Source of the DNA: Ottowia flava
GTDB lineage: Bacteria; Pseudomonadota; Gammaproteobacteria; Burkholderiales; Burkholderiaceae_C
Reading direction: 5' to 3'
NCBI RefSeq assembly: GCF_042680565.1
Contig: NZ_JBHUEJ010000003.1
Location: 118,738 to 182,737 of the forward strand
DNA: 64,000 bases
Position numbers and translations under genes: made by a program. Of this stretch, positions 44,192-53,507 are shown in pieces; position 1 is the first letter of the stretch; every line of letters begins with the position of its first letter. The notes below the pieces were generated by a model. It had not been told where the DNA came from. It worked only from the letters and a program-made list of their open reading frames with translations, and made no database searches.

Positions 44192-46420
44192 TCAGGCCTT
44201 GTTTGACACGCCGCGCAGCAGGCGCAGGCCGTTGATCACCACCAGAAGGCTGGCCCCCATGTCGGCGAAGACAGCCATCCACATGGACGCGCTTCCGAAC
44301 ACGGCGAGGACCAGGAACAAGGCCTTGATGCCCAGGGCGAACACGATGTTCTGCAAAAGGATGTTGCGTGTGCGCCGAGAGAGCCTTATGACCTCGGGGA
44401 TGCGTCGCAGATCGTCATTCATGATGACGATGTCTGCGGCTTCCATGGCCGTGTCCGTGCCCGCGGCGCCCATGGCAATGCCGATGTCGGAACGTGCAAG
44501 CGCCGGGGCATCGTTGATCCCGTCCCCAGTCATCGCGGTGCGACCGTGTTCAGCCTGCATTTTCTCGATGGCAGACAGCTTGTCCTCGGGTAGCAGATTT
44601 CCTTGCGCCTCGTCGATGCCCGCCTGCTTAGCAATGGCCTGCGCCGTCGACACGTTGTCACCTGTGAGCATGACCGACGCGACGCCGAGCTCGTGCAACT
44701 GCTCTATGGCCTCGCGCGAGCTGTCCTTGATTGTGTCAGCCACAGCAAAGATGGCAAGAACCTCCCGTTCATCCGCCAGAAGGGTGACCGTGCGCCCCTT
44801 GGCTTCGTGGCTGGCGAGCAGTTCCTCTATCGCTGGTGAGCACAGTCCCCGCTCTTCGATAAGGCGGTGATTCCCCAGCACCAGCGTCTGTCCTTGAAGT
44901 TGGGCTTCTATGCCCCTGCCGGCAAGCGCCTTGAAACCGCTCACACCGCCCTCTCCGGCATCCAGGCCCTGTGCGATGGCCTTCGATACAGGGTGATCCG
45001 AATGTCCTGCGAGATCCGCCGCCCATCGAAGCACAACAGCTTCAGGCTGCTGGGATGCAAGAACGGCCTTCTCCACGAGCTTCGGCTTGCCTTCCGTGAT
45101 CGTCCCGGTCTTGTCCAGCGCGATGGCCTTGAGCTTGTGTGCATCTTCGAGGTACACCCCACCCTTGATTAGGATCCCGCGGCGAGCCGCCGATGCGAGC
45201 CCGCTGACCACCGTGACAGGGGTTGCAATCACCAGGGCGCAGGGGCATGCGATGACCAGCAAGACCAGCGCCTTGTACAGCGCCTGCATCCATGTGAAGT
45301 CCAGGAACACAGGGGTCAGGACTGCGACCAGGACAGCGATGATGAACACCGCTGGCGTATAGATGGCCGCAAACCGATCAACGAATTGTTGTGTCGGAGC
45401 CCGCGAGCCCTGGGCTTGCTCGACCGACTGGATGATGCGGGCCAAGGTTGTATTGCTTGCTGCGGCCGTCACCGTGATTTCAATGGTGCCGGTCTCGTTG
45501 ATCGTGCCTGCGAATACGGGGTCGCCCTGCACCTTGTCCACCGGGATACTCTCTCCCGTAACCGGTGCCTGGTTGACAGCGCTGGTACCGCTGGCCACGG
45601 TCCCGTCGAGCGGTATACGCGCACCAGGCTTCACGCGAACGATCGTGTCTATTTGCACATCCGCCGCCGGCGTCATCGTCCAGCTTCCGTCGGGCTGGCG
45701 GACTTCAGCGGTATCTGGCGTGAGGTCGAGCAGGCTCTTGATCGCATTTCTAGCCCGGTCGACTGCCCGTCCTTCAATCAGCTCGGCGATAGCGTACAAG
45801 GCCATCACCATGGCAGCCTCTGGCCACTGACCAATGAGGAAGGCCCCGGTCACGGCGACGGTCATCAGGGCATTGATGTTCAGGCGCCCTTGCATGAGCG
45901 CTGCGAAGCCCTTGCGGTAGGTGGAGAAGCCTGCGAGCCAGATCGCTGCGGCCGCAACGGCCATGCCGATGCCCTTGAACACCGTGGTGTCCGGTGCGAA
46001 GAAAGACAGGGTCTCCGCAGCAATTGCCAGCGCAAGTGCCAGCACCATCCGCCAAAGTCCTTCTGCCGTATTGCCGTGGTCATCGCTATCAGCCCCACCT
46101 TGGGTAGGCGCCGCAGGCTCCGGATTGAAGCCCGCCTTGCGGATTGCAGCCACAGCCTCAGGGATCACGTCCTCAGGCGCGTCGATCGTCAGAGTGCGCG
46201 CACCCAACTGGAAGCCCAGCCCTCGCACACCCGATATGGGCTCCAGCGCGCGCCGGATTTCGCTCTCTTCAGCGGCACAGTCCATCGTTGAGATTCGGAA
46301 CACGGTCCCCTTCGATACGAAACCCGCAGGGGGAGCGGGTGCTGGCGCCGATGCCTTCGCGTCTGCAGCGCAGCAGGCGTCTGCAGCATGGTCGTTGTAG
46401 GCGTTCTCTTTCGAATTCAT
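44192..46420 (-). CDS. cadA: Heavy-metal P1B-type ATPase (CadA/ZntA-like)
   Basis: A 742-residue P-type ATPase that exports Cd2+, Zn2+ or Pb2+. N-terminal MTA/HMA domain with TMDCAAEE (45-52; Cys48), the CPC motif at 392-394 in TM6, phosphorylation site DKTGT (Asp436), HP motif in GHSDHPVSKA, and MTGDGINDAP. The leader has several His and Cys residues (HAADACC). The CPC motif and MDCAAEE metal site fit the Zn/Cd/Pb branch. A MerR-type operator lies directly upstream. Confidence 0.92.
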   Translation of the reverse strand: MNSKENAYNDHAADACCAADAKASAPAPAPPAGFVSKGTVFRISTMDCAAEESEIRRALEPISGVRGLGFQLGARTLTIDAPEDVIPEAVAAIRKAGFNPEPAAPTQGGADSDDHGNTAEGLWRMVLALALAIAAETLSFFAPDTTVFKGIGMAVAAAAIWLAGFSTYRKGFAALMQGRLNINALMTVAVTGAFLIGQWPEAAMVMALYAIAELIEGRAVDRARNAIKSLLDLTPDTAEVRQPDGSWTMTPAADVQIDTIVRVKPGARIPLDGTVASGTSAVNQAPVTGESIPVDKVQGDPVFAGTINETGTIEITVTAAASNTTLARIIQSVEQAQGSRAPTQQFVDRFAAIYTPAVFIIAVLVAVLTPVFLDFTWMQALYKALVLLVIACPCALVIATPVTVVSGLASAARRGILIKGGVYLEDAHKLKAIALDKTGTITEGKPKLVEKAVLASQQPEAVVLRWAADLAGHSDHPVSKAIAQGLDAGEGGVSGFKALAGRGIEAQLQGQTLVLGNHRLIEERGLCSPAIEELLASHEAKGRTVTLLADEREVLAIFAVADTIKDSSREAIEQLHELGVASVMLTGDNVSTAQAIAKQAGIDEAQGNLLPEDKLSAIEKMQAEHGRTAMTGDGINDAPALARSDIGIAMGAAGTDTAMEAADIVIMNDDLRRIPEVIRLSRRTRNILLQNIVFALGIKALFLVLAVFGSASMWMAVFADMGASLLVVINGLRLLRGVSNKA

Positions 46421-46444
46421 GGTGTTGGTTCCTTGGTGTAATGT

Positions 46445-46476
46445 GATTGGAAACCTTCAAGTAACTTCAGAGTCAA
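46445..46476 (-). promoter_or_regulatory. MerR-family (PbrR/CadR-type) operator-promoter of cadA
   Basis: On the minus strand -35 TTGACT is followed after 19 bases by the -10-like TCCAAT; the spacer holds an imperfect dyad, CTCTGAAGT and ACTTGAAGG (46454-46472). The over-long spacer with a dyad between -35 and -10 is the hallmark of MerR-type metal promoters. Confidence 0.75.
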
Positions 46477-46536
46477 GCGCTGCGATGTGTTGACTGCGGC
46501 GCCAACCCGGGCGGGTGGAAATCTGCATGGCGGCTT

Positions 46537-47193
46537 CTACTTTTTGGCCTTCACGACCTCCTGGGAAACCAGGTCTGCCAGCTGCTTTGCTCCGAAACTG
46601 GGAAGCGCGCGACCATTGACAAAGAAGGTCGGCGTCTTGTTGACCTGGAGCGCGGTGAGATCCTGCACATCCTGCTGGATGACAGCATCCATCGTTGGGG
46701 CAGCCATATCCGCCTGCGCGCGTTGCAGGTCCAAACCAGCTTGCGCTGCCGCCCTAGAGGCCAGCTCCAGGCGAGGGGAGCCGTGGTCTGCCCAGCTTGG
46801 CTGCGTGTCGAGCAAGGACTCAAGCACGGGAACGAATCGATCTTGCTTGCGCGCGGCTTCCAGCAGCTTGACCACCTGATCTGCGCCCCTGTGAAAGGGG
46901 GCGTACCTGATCACCAACCGAACATCGGAGGGGTATTGCCGCATCAGGTCTTTGACGATGGGATAGAAGGCGCGGCACGTCTCGCACGCGGGATCAAAGA
47001 ACTCCACGATGGTGACCGGCGCTTCGCGAGGACCCAGGACCGGTGAGTGCATCCGCACAAGGTGCTCGGACTGGCTGATGGCGATTGCTTGCTGATCCAA
47101 CTGTGCGTTGCGCTGGTATACGTATGCACCAACAGCGAAGGCACCTGCTGAAACGATCAGCACAAGGGCGACGATTGCTTTTCTAGAGATCAT
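46537..47193 (-). CDS. DsbA-family thiol oxidoreductase
   Basis: A 218-residue membrane-anchored thioredoxin-fold protein: N-terminal TM segment, then PACETCR (Cys70, Cys73) and the cis-Pro motif NKTPTFFVNG. It is of the DSBA-like type that forms disulfide bonds in the periplasm, here perhaps for metal-resistance proteins. It overlaps dsbB by 11 bases. Confidence 0.85.
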   Translation of the reverse strand: MISRKAIVALVLIVSAGAFAVGAYVYQRNAQLDQQAIAISQSEHLVRMHSPVLGPREAPVTIVEFFDPACETCRAFYPIVKDLMRQYPSDVRLVIRYAPFHRGADQVVKLLEAARKQDRFVPVLESLLDTQPSWADHGSPRLELASRAAAQAGLDLQRAQADMAAPTMDAVIQQDVQDLTALQVNKTPTFFVNGRALPSFGAKQLADLVSQEVVKAKK

Positions 47194-47605
47194 GACGGGT
47201 TCCGCGCAGGTAGACGAAGAGGAGCGCTGCTATGGCAGCGAAGGATGCAAACGAGAGCCAAGGCAGCTCCAGACCCCAAAAGATGCTGAGCTTCTGGTTG
47301 GCGCAAGACACTCCTGCGGAGCATGGGATCCACGCCTGAGGAACCAGCCCTGCCACCAGGAGGCTGTGATAGCCAGCGATCACCAAGCCAGTGAGTGCCA
47401 TCGGCAACGCGTAGACAGCTCCTCGGCGGTCTTCTGCGTACAGTGACATGCCAAGGACCAGAGCGATGGGGAACATGGCGATGCGCTGGTACCAGCACAG
47501 CACGCACGGTGTCATGCCCATGACTTCGCCGATGAACACGGCACTGCCGGTAGCCACGATCGAGACCAGCCAGGCGCACAGGAGTGGTAGCCAAGGCCTG
47601 CTCAT
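47183..47605 (-). CDS. dsbB: Disulfide bond protein DsbB
   Basis: A 140-residue membrane protein with four TM segments, the CVLCWYQR motif (first redox pair) and the second pair in PCSAGVSC. It reoxidises its DsbA partner by passing electrons to quinone. The next gene on the same strand is that partner. ATG 47605 is preferred to a GTG two codons upstream. Confidence 0.9.
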   Translation of the reverse strand: MSRPWLPLLCAWLVSIVATGSAVFIGEVMGMTPCVLCWYQRIAMFPIALVLGMSLYAEDRRGAVYALPMALTGLVIAGYHSLLVAGLVPQAWIPCSAGVSCANQKLSIFWGLELPWLSFASFAAIAALLFVYLRGTRHDL

Positions 47606-47796
47606 GGGCACCAGCCCTGCGTGCGAGATTTGAAAGCGCGCGCCCGTGTGGTGCTACGCGCCCATGAGATCAGTAGGCCGCACGAAACGTCGGCAAAGAC
47701 CATGGGAACTCCCTGAAACGAACGGACAGGCCAGCTACAGCACGGCGGGCTGGCTCGCGAGTTGGCAGCGGTTTCGGTGAGGAACCGATGCCCTGG

Positions 47797-48183
47797 TCAG
47801 GCCAGGGCGCGCCACTGCGGGCGTTCAGGGCGGAGAGGCGCGGGAGGAGGTTTCAGTGCAAACGCGATTGCACCAAAAAATTCATGGACCGCCGCGATAG
47901 CGGCAATGAGGCTGGGTTGTGGTGCGGCCGGGTTGTGCGAATGACAGACGCCGCAGTCCAGGTCGGCCCCGGAGGCATCCGTTTGCTGCGAAGAATCGAG
48001 AGCGATCTCGTACACCGGACCCACGTCAAAAGGGTTCTCCTGCGATTGCAAGATCTCAAGACCATGCACGCCGGCAATATGCGCGGCACCGCGTGCATCT
48101 TTGTGCGCGTAAGGAGCCACTGCAGCCCAGCACAGTTGCAAAGGCAACAGTGCGATGAGCAGAGCGAGCAGTTTGGAACGCAT
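47797..48183 (-). CDS. CzcI-like small periplasmic protein (1)
   Basis: A 128-residue protein with signal peptide (LLALLIALLPLQLCWAAVA), a central DCGVCHSH motif and a C-terminus RPQWRALA. The pattern PLQxxWAAVAxY at the signal end and RPQW near the C-terminus are shared with the CzcI protein at 59870. It lacks the His-rich segment of that paralog. It may sense or bind metal in the periplasm. No czcCBA genes are next to it; dsbB is the nearest gene downstream. Confidence 0.72.
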   Translation of the reverse strand: MRSKLLALLIALLPLQLCWAAVAPYAHKDARGAAHIAGVHGLEILQSQENPFDVGPVYEIALDSSQQTDASGADLDCGVCHSHNPAAPQPSLIAAIAAVHEFFGAIAFALKPPPAPLRPERPQWRALA

Positions 48184-48403
48184 TCGAAAATTGTAGTGGC
48201 CCCGCCTGGGAACCACCACTGCGAATGGCTGTGCCCCATGCAAAACATGGGAAGAATCGGCCCTACGAAGATGCCCGGATAACGCCAAGTTTTCGCGCAG
48301 ATTACATCTCTGCAAGGTAGGCCCATGTCAGGCGAAATTTGTTGACCTTGAAGCCACTACAAGCTTTCAAATAGCCCCATCACGACATGCACAGGAGGAT
48401 GTG

Positions 48404-48691
48404 ATGGGTTTCTTCAACAAGCTTTTCAGTGGACACCACGGCGGTGGCCGCGGCCATCATGGCGGACATTACCGAGACAGTGACCACAATCGCAGCTATG
48501 GCAACGGATACAACACCCCGCGACCAGCAAACCTCGTCGCGTGCGCGAGCTGCGGCTGCGCGAACCAGCCAGGGGCAAGGTTTTGCCAACAGTGTGGAAC
48601 CAGTATGGTCGCAACGCAGTGCACCAAGTGCTCTACGGTAATCGCACCCAGTGCACGATTTTGCGGGTCCTGCGGTCAGGCCAGAGGGTGA
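48404..48691 (+). CDS. Small His/Gly-rich zinc-ribbon protein
   Basis: A 95-residue protein with a His/Gly-rich start (GHHGGGRGHHGGHY) and two zinc ribbons: CASCG with FCQQCG, and CTKCS with FCGSCG. It should bind zinc or another soft metal, matching the metal-resistance context. AGGAGG five bases before ATG 48404 fixes the start; GTG at 48401 is too near the ribosome site. Function is not known. Confidence 0.75.
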   Translation: MGFFNKLFSGHHGGGRGHHGGHYRDSDHNRSYGNGYNTPRPANLVACASCGCANQPGARFCQQCGTSMVATQCTKCSTVIAPSARFCGSCGQARG

Positions 48692-48823
48692 CCGAAATCT
48701 ACGTGCCGGCATGCCGAGCACTCGATTCGGGCGTGGGGCGCTCACACAGTGCCACGGGTGACGGCATCCGGGTCAGGACGTCGGTCAGGCCGCAACACAT
48801 CTACACGATGCAAGGGGAGCAGC

Positions 48824-49066
48824 GTGCCATTGGAGTTTCTTCGAGAGATCGAAACTGGCACCTTGCCAAAGCAGGTAACGAAGACTGGGGACATCGACCT
48901 GCTTCGTCTGCTCTCCGCAGCAGGGATGGTTGAAGCAGACCTACCAGACGTAGCAGGCTCGGGCACGGCGACGGTTCGCCGGATCACTGGTCTTGGTCGT
49001 GCATGGCTCGCCGCGAACAGGAGCAGTGCAGCAACTTCGGCGTCTTCGTCGGGCCCCCTGGCTTGA
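48824..49066 (+). CDS. Hypothetical protein, possible winged-helix fold
   Basis: An 80-residue protein with a GTG start preceded by AAGGGGAGC. The body (PLEFLREIETGTLPKQVTK, then LLRLLSAAGMVEADLP and ITGLGRAWLA) has the look of a winged-helix domain, but no family is recognised. The Ser/Ala-rich tail is low complexity. Confidence 0.5.
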   Translation: MPLEFLREIETGTLPKQVTKTGDIDLLRLLSAAGMVEADLPDVAGSGTATVRRITGLGRAWLAANRSSAATSASSSGPLA

Positions 49067-49247
49067 GTCCAATGCGCATCAACGTGCCTGCTTGGTTCCT
49101 GGGTGCTGCGAACACATGACGAACTTGTAATCTCTCGGTGCGCAACTTGTCGGCATGCGGTCAGCAGACTGTCACATGTGCAATGTAGAGCGTCCAACGG
49201 TTGGTGCGGTCTGCAGTGCACGTTGATTCCAACCAAGGAGATATCTC

Positions 49248-49586
49248 ATGGCAGTCCGTACCGTACTCACCGCTCTCTCTTTCGTAGCCCTTGCAGCCCC
49301 GGCAATGGCAAGCAGCGTCATCCACTCTGCGCCGACAGAACTGGGCTACACCACCCATCCAGAACATGCCGAGGTTGGCAAGTCGCGCGAACAGGTTCTC
49401 GCCGAAATGGACCAGTCCAAGAAAGACGGCACGTGGCAGTACCACCGCTTCGGTGCACCAGTTCCGGTGAAAGGCAAGGCCATAACCCGCGAAGAAGTGC
49501 TGGCTGACCTGGAGCGCTCTCAGAAGCACCCAAGCTGGGCGGCACGCCGCGTTGGTGCACCAGTCCCGGCCGTTCCCGCCCCCTGA
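49248..49586 (+). CDS. DUF4148 periplasmic protein (1)
   Basis: A 112-residue protein with signal peptide (ALSFVALAAPAMA) and two DUF4148-like segments (KSREQVLAEMDQSKKDGTW and ITREEVLADLERSQKHPSW). AAGGAG lies 9 bases before the ATG. DUF4148 proteins are secreted, short and widespread in Burkholderiales; their role is not known, but three occur in this metal region. Confidence 0.78.
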   Translation: MAVRTVLTALSFVALAAPAMASSVIHSAPTELGYTTHPEHAEVGKSREQVLAEMDQSKKDGTWQYHRFGAPVPVKGKAITREEVLADLERSQKHPSWAARRVGAPVPAVPAP

Positions 49587-49661
49587 TCCCAACTGCGTTG
49601 ATTGCACGTCAAACCCTCGATGTCGGGGTTTGGCTGGCAGCAATGAGTCTTGACTCTGGAC

Positions 49662-50550
49662 CTATGCAAAGGTCTTCACCAGTACAAGGCCAATCTCGGT
49701 CTTGCCATTGGTACTGGCTGCGGTCGTGCGGCCTCCGTGCATGCGCGCAATCGCCGAGGTGATGGCCAAACCTAGTCCATGGTTCTTCTGCCCATGCTCA
49801 CGGGAAGCAGAGGCGCGGAAGAACCGATCAAATATACGTCCCAGGATCTCAGGCGAGACCATTTCGCCTTGGTTCGCGACGACCAAGCTCACCTCTGTGT
49901 CTGACACGATGACTATGTTCACTTCGATGGCAGTGCCCCGTTTCGCGTATTGGGTTGCGTTCCCGATCAGGTTGGACACGGCGCGCCGAAGTAGCGGTTC
50001 ATCGAAATGGCCGGAGCTATCGCCTGAGACCTTCAGTCGCAAATCAGCATCCGCCAGTGCGGCCTCATGGTAATCAGCCACTCGTTCGACGATTGCCGCA
50101 AGGCTTGGGACAAATGAACGTCTTGCAGTGGCGCCCCTGTCTGCCTGCGACAGAAACAGCATGTCGTTGATGATGCCAGTGAGGCGGTGAAGTTCTTCCA
50201 GGTTGGAGGACAAAACTTCCTCCATATCGAAGTTCCCTGGTCGTCGCAGCGCCAGCTCATTGCTGGCGACGAGCGTTGCCAAAGGGGTTCGCAGCTCGTG
50301 CGAAACGTCAGCGTTGAATCCCTCGAGTTGGGTGTATGCAAGATCCAGTCGGCCGAGCAAGCCGTTGAACTGCTCCACCAGAGGTACAAGCTCTGCGGGC
50401 TGACCGGCACCGTCCAAGCGCGGGCGCAAGTTGTCAGCGGACAAGGACCTCAGCTGGTACGCAAGCTGTCGCACTGGGGCCAGGCCGTAGCTCACGATGG
50501 ACATGCCTCCCAGCGAGATGACGAAGGTCCCCACAACTGCGGCTATCCCC
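49662..50550 (-). pseudogene. Two-component sensor histidine kinase, 5' truncated
   Basis: Residues that remain: the end of a TM segment, HAMP region, SHELRTPL (H-box), NLIGNATQYA (N-box) and HGLGLAI (G-box), so the transmitter domain is whole. The sensor part has been lost: from about 50545 the frame runs into an IS66 remnant on the other strand. The kind of kinase (CusS/CzcS-like) suggests metal sensing, but no response regulator gene is present next to it. Confidence 0.82.
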
Positions 50551-51537
50551 ACCGCCGGCCTGCTGGCCCAGGTGCTGGTGGGCAAGTACGCCGATCACCT
50601 GCCGCTGTACCGCCAGGAAGCGATCTTCGGGCGTGCCGGGCTGGCCATCCCGCGCTCGACCCTGGCGCAGTGGGTGGGCACATGCGGGGTGCGGCTACAG
50701 CCGCTGGTGGATGCGCTCAAGGCTGAGATCCTGCAACGCTGCGTGCTTCACGCGGATGAGACGCCGGTGGCGATGCTCAAACCGGGGGAGGGTAAAACGC
50801 ACCGCGCCTACCTGTGGGCCTACGCTCCAGGGGCGTTCGAGAACATGAAAGCCGTGGTCTACGACTTCTGTGAGTCGCGTGCCGGCGAGCACGCCCGGGC
50901 ATTCCTGGGGGAATGGAGAGGCAGCCTGACCTGTGACGACTTCAGCGGCTACAAGGCGTTGATCGCCAGCGGGGTGACGGAGGTAGGTTGCCTGGCGCAT
51001 GCGCGCCGCAAATTCTTCGACCTGCACGCGGCCAACAAGAGTCAGATCGCCGAGTTCGCGCTGCAGCAGTTCGCCCGGGTTTACGACATCGAGCGCGAGG
51101 TCAGGGAGCTCGATGCCACGCTGCGCCGGGACATTCGGCGCAGGCAGACCCAGCCGGTGCTCGACGCCTTGCACGAATGGATGCAGCTGCAGCGCCAGAA
51201 GGTGCCGGATGGATCGGCCACCGCCAAGGCACTGGACTACAGCCTGCGGCGCTGGGAGGCGTTGACCCGGTTCGTCGATGATGGCCAACTGCCCGTGGAC
51301 AACAACTGGATGGAGAACCAGATCCGACCGATCGCCATTGGCAGGAACAACTGGCTGTTTGCCGGCAGCCTGCGTGCGGGCCAGCGGGCGGCGGCGGTGA
51401 TGAGCCTGATCCAGTCGGCGCGCATGAACGGGCACGATCCGTATGCCTATCTCAGGGACGTCCTCACACGGCTGCCCACGCATAGGGCCAGCCGTATCGA
51501 GGAGCTCTTGCCGCATTGCTGGCAACCCGCGACCTGA
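50551..51537 (+). pseudogene. IS66 transposase TnpC fragment
   Basis: The frame begins in mid-protein (TAGLLAQVLVGKYADHLPLY) and continues through LHADETPVAMLKPG, DDFSGYKAL and VDNNWMENQIRPIAIGRNNW to the normal end. The N-terminal zinc-finger and DNA-binding region are missing, so it is not a complete transposase. Confidence 0.88.
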
Positions 51538-51561
51538 CGCCAGGGCTGGTAGCCTTGGGGA

Positions 51562-52152
51562 ATGAGCACGCTCAAGAAACCTCGGCGCTCCTCCACCCCG
51601 CAGCGCGTCTATCAACTGCACGTTGAACTGGAATACCTGGAGCCGGCCATCTGGCGGCGGCTGTGGGTGCCCGACACATTGACGCTGGACAAGCTCGACC
51701 GTGTCATCCAGACGGCCATGGGCTGGAAGAACGCGCACCTGCACGCCTTCACCGTGGGCCAGGTGCGCTACGCCGCTTCTGATCCGGACTGGTCCTCCCG
51801 CATCGAGACCCGAGATGAGCGTCTGTGTGACCTGGCGGCGGTGCTGGCGGACGGCACCGGCGAGTTCATCTACACCTACGACTTCGGTGACGACTGGCGC
51901 CACCGCATCCGGGTGGAGGCCACCTTGGAGCCTGGCGAGAAGAATCGCAGGCCGTTGTGTGTGGCGGGCGCCAATGCCTGCCCACCCGAGGACGTGGGTG
52001 GCCCACCTGGCTACAGCGACTTCCTGCAGGCCATCACGGACCCAGTGCATCCGCAGCACCTGGACATGTGGAAATGGAATGGTGGCCCCTTCGATCCAGC
52101 GGGCTTCGACCTCAATGGCGTCAATGCCGCCATGCGCAAGCTGCGCCTGTAG
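51562..52152 (+). CDS. Plasmid pRiA4b ORF-3-type passenger protein
   Basis: A 196-residue protein with VYQLHVELEYLEPAIWRRLWVP near the start, FIYTYDFGDDWRHRI in the middle and CPPEDVGGPPGY. These mark the ORF-3/TnpR-like family often carried inside IS66 and related elements. The function is unknown. It follows tnpC after 24 bases and lies just inside the IS right end. Confidence 0.82.
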   Translation: MSTLKKPRRSSTPQRVYQLHVELEYLEPAIWRRLWVPDTLTLDKLDRVIQTAMGWKNAHLHAFTVGQVRYAASDPDWSSRIETRDERLCDLAAVLADGTGEFIYTYDFGDDWRHRIRVEATLEPGEKNRRPLCVAGANACPPEDVGGPPGYSDFLQAITDPVHPQHLDMWKWNGGPFDPAGFDLNGVNAAMRKLRL

Positions 52153-52186
52153 TCATCCGGTCAAGATGGGTTGGCCGGACGCTTAC

Positions 52187-53005
52187 AACACTATTTGCTC
52201 TAATCATGATCAATCTGCGACACTTCACGCATGGAGATCACACCCGAGCAATTTGCCCAGATCGAGCACTGTCTGCCCACCCAGCGAGGCAATGTGAGCC
52301 TGACGAACCTCCAGGTGGTCAACGCCATCCTTTACGTGGCCGAGCACGGCTGCAAATGGCGAGGCCTGCCAAAGCGCTTCGGCAACTGGCACACGATCTA
52401 CACGCGCATGAATCGGTGGGCCAAGGCTGGCGTGCTCGATCGAATGTTCGAGGAGCTTCAACGCTCGCAGGTTGTGCGCATCCGGATCGAAGCTGTCTCA
52501 CTGGACTCCACGAGCATCAAGGTGCATCCGGATGGCACCGGAGCTCTAAAAAAAACGGCCCTCAGGCCATCGGCAAGTCCCGAGGTGGATGGAACACCAA
52601 GGTTCATATGGTTGCCGCGGATGCTCGAACAGCCATAACGTTCTCGCTGTCGCCGGGCCAAGCGCACGATGCGCCTGAAGGCCGGGCGCTGCTGAGCCGG
52701 CTTGGTGCCCCAAGCCGACCGCTGCACCTGCTCATGGATCGTGCCTACGAGGGTAACGAAACTCGCCAGCTCGCACTCGACCTCGGATTCATTCCTGTCG
52801 TGCCGCCCATGAAGACGCGCGTGGAGCCCTGGGAGTATGACCGAGCGATGTACAGACGCCGCAACGAAGTCGAGCGCCTGTTCCGCCGACTCAAGGGCTA
52901 CCGCCGAATCTTCTCGCGCTTCGACAAGCTCGACCTCATGTTTCTTGGCTTCATCAGCTTCGTTCTTGTCGCTGATGGACTGCGTTTGTGTTAACACGCC
53001 CTAGT
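52187..53005 (+). mobile_element. IS5-family (IS427 group) insertion sequence
   Basis: A short IS of about 0.8 kb with a single transposase encoded in two overlapping frames. It directly abuts the right end of the IS66 remnant. End GTGTTAACACGCC is seen near 52990-53003, but a matching left repeat was not found, so the left boundary is uncertain. Confidence 0.65.
52231..52994 (+). CDS. IS5-family transposase with -1 frameshift
   Basis: First part (MEITPEQFAQIEHCLP to GTGALK) is in one frame; the second (KKNGPQAIGKSRGGWNTKVH to the stop at 52994) in the frame one base back. The switch falls on a run of eight A at 52548-52555, the usual slippery site for this group. The DDE core includes SLDSTSIK, HLLMDRAYEG and RRNEVERLFRRLK. 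Both halves are needed for an active enzyme. Confidence 0.85.
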
Positions 53006-53109
53006 CCGTGACCCATGGCCTAAGACGTTTCTGAACTGTGTTGTTGCCTGCATGAAACGGGGCGCCTGCCGTAGTGCAATCACATTCAAGCGCCCCGCCG
53101 CACCTTGGA

Positions 53110-53484
53110 TTACTTGAGGGTGAATCGAACCGAGGCGACGGATTTGCCGCCTTTGGTGACTGCCGCAACGGCTTTCGTTCCTGCTGCCACCTTGAAGCTG
53201 CCCGAAGCTTCCAGCTTTCCATCGACTGGCAACAGCTGGACGTCCTGCTTCTCAGTACCGGTCAACAGCGTGACCTTTGCCGCCATTCCAGCAACGTCTG
53301 CAGGCTTGCCATGGTCGCGGACGTAGAGCTGCAGCTTGTCGGTGCCGGACACAAGCTCATAGTCCACGTCTTTTGCCTGGGCCACTACACCGCCATGCAG
53401 CGGCTTTGTGTCGTGGTTGTCTGCGGCGATTGCTGCGCCGGAAATGAATACGGTGAGTGCGAGGAGAAGCTTGGTTGCTTTCAT
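53110..53484 (-). CDS. Small periplasmic protein of metal-efflux locus
   Basis: A 124-residue protein with a signal peptide (LLLALTVFISGAAIAA) and a beta-rich body (LHGGVVAQAKDVDYELV, LQLYVRDHGKP, VRFTLK). It lacks cysteines. Similar proteins lie next to HME-RND efflux genes and are thought to bind metal in the periplasm. A strong terminator separates it from czcA, so it likely has its own promoter or is expressed by readthrough. AAAGGAAA precedes the ATG. Confidence 0.65.
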   Translation of the reverse strand: MKATKLLLALTVFISGAAIAADNHDTKPLHGGVVAQAKDVDYELVSGTDKLQLYVRDHGKPADVAGMAAKVTLLTGTEKQDVQLLPVDGKLEASGSFKVAAGTKAVAAVTKGGKSVASVRFTLK

Positions 53485-53507
53485 TGGATTTCCTTTGCTG
53501 AACAGAA

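Larger units (their letters stand above)
50551..52186 (+). mobile_element. IS66-family element, left-truncated
   Basis: Contains the C-terminal two-thirds of a TnpC transposase and a pRiA4b ORF-3-type passenger gene. The right end CGCTTAC (52180-52186) fits the IS66 terminal repeat, which reads GTAAGCG from outside. The left end is missing; the kinase remnant begins there instead. Confidence 0.75.

Noticed and set aside
53057..53094. Hairpin GGGGCGC/GCGCCCC as a terminator
   Set aside because: The loop is over 20 bases and the T run is weak; not strong enough to list.
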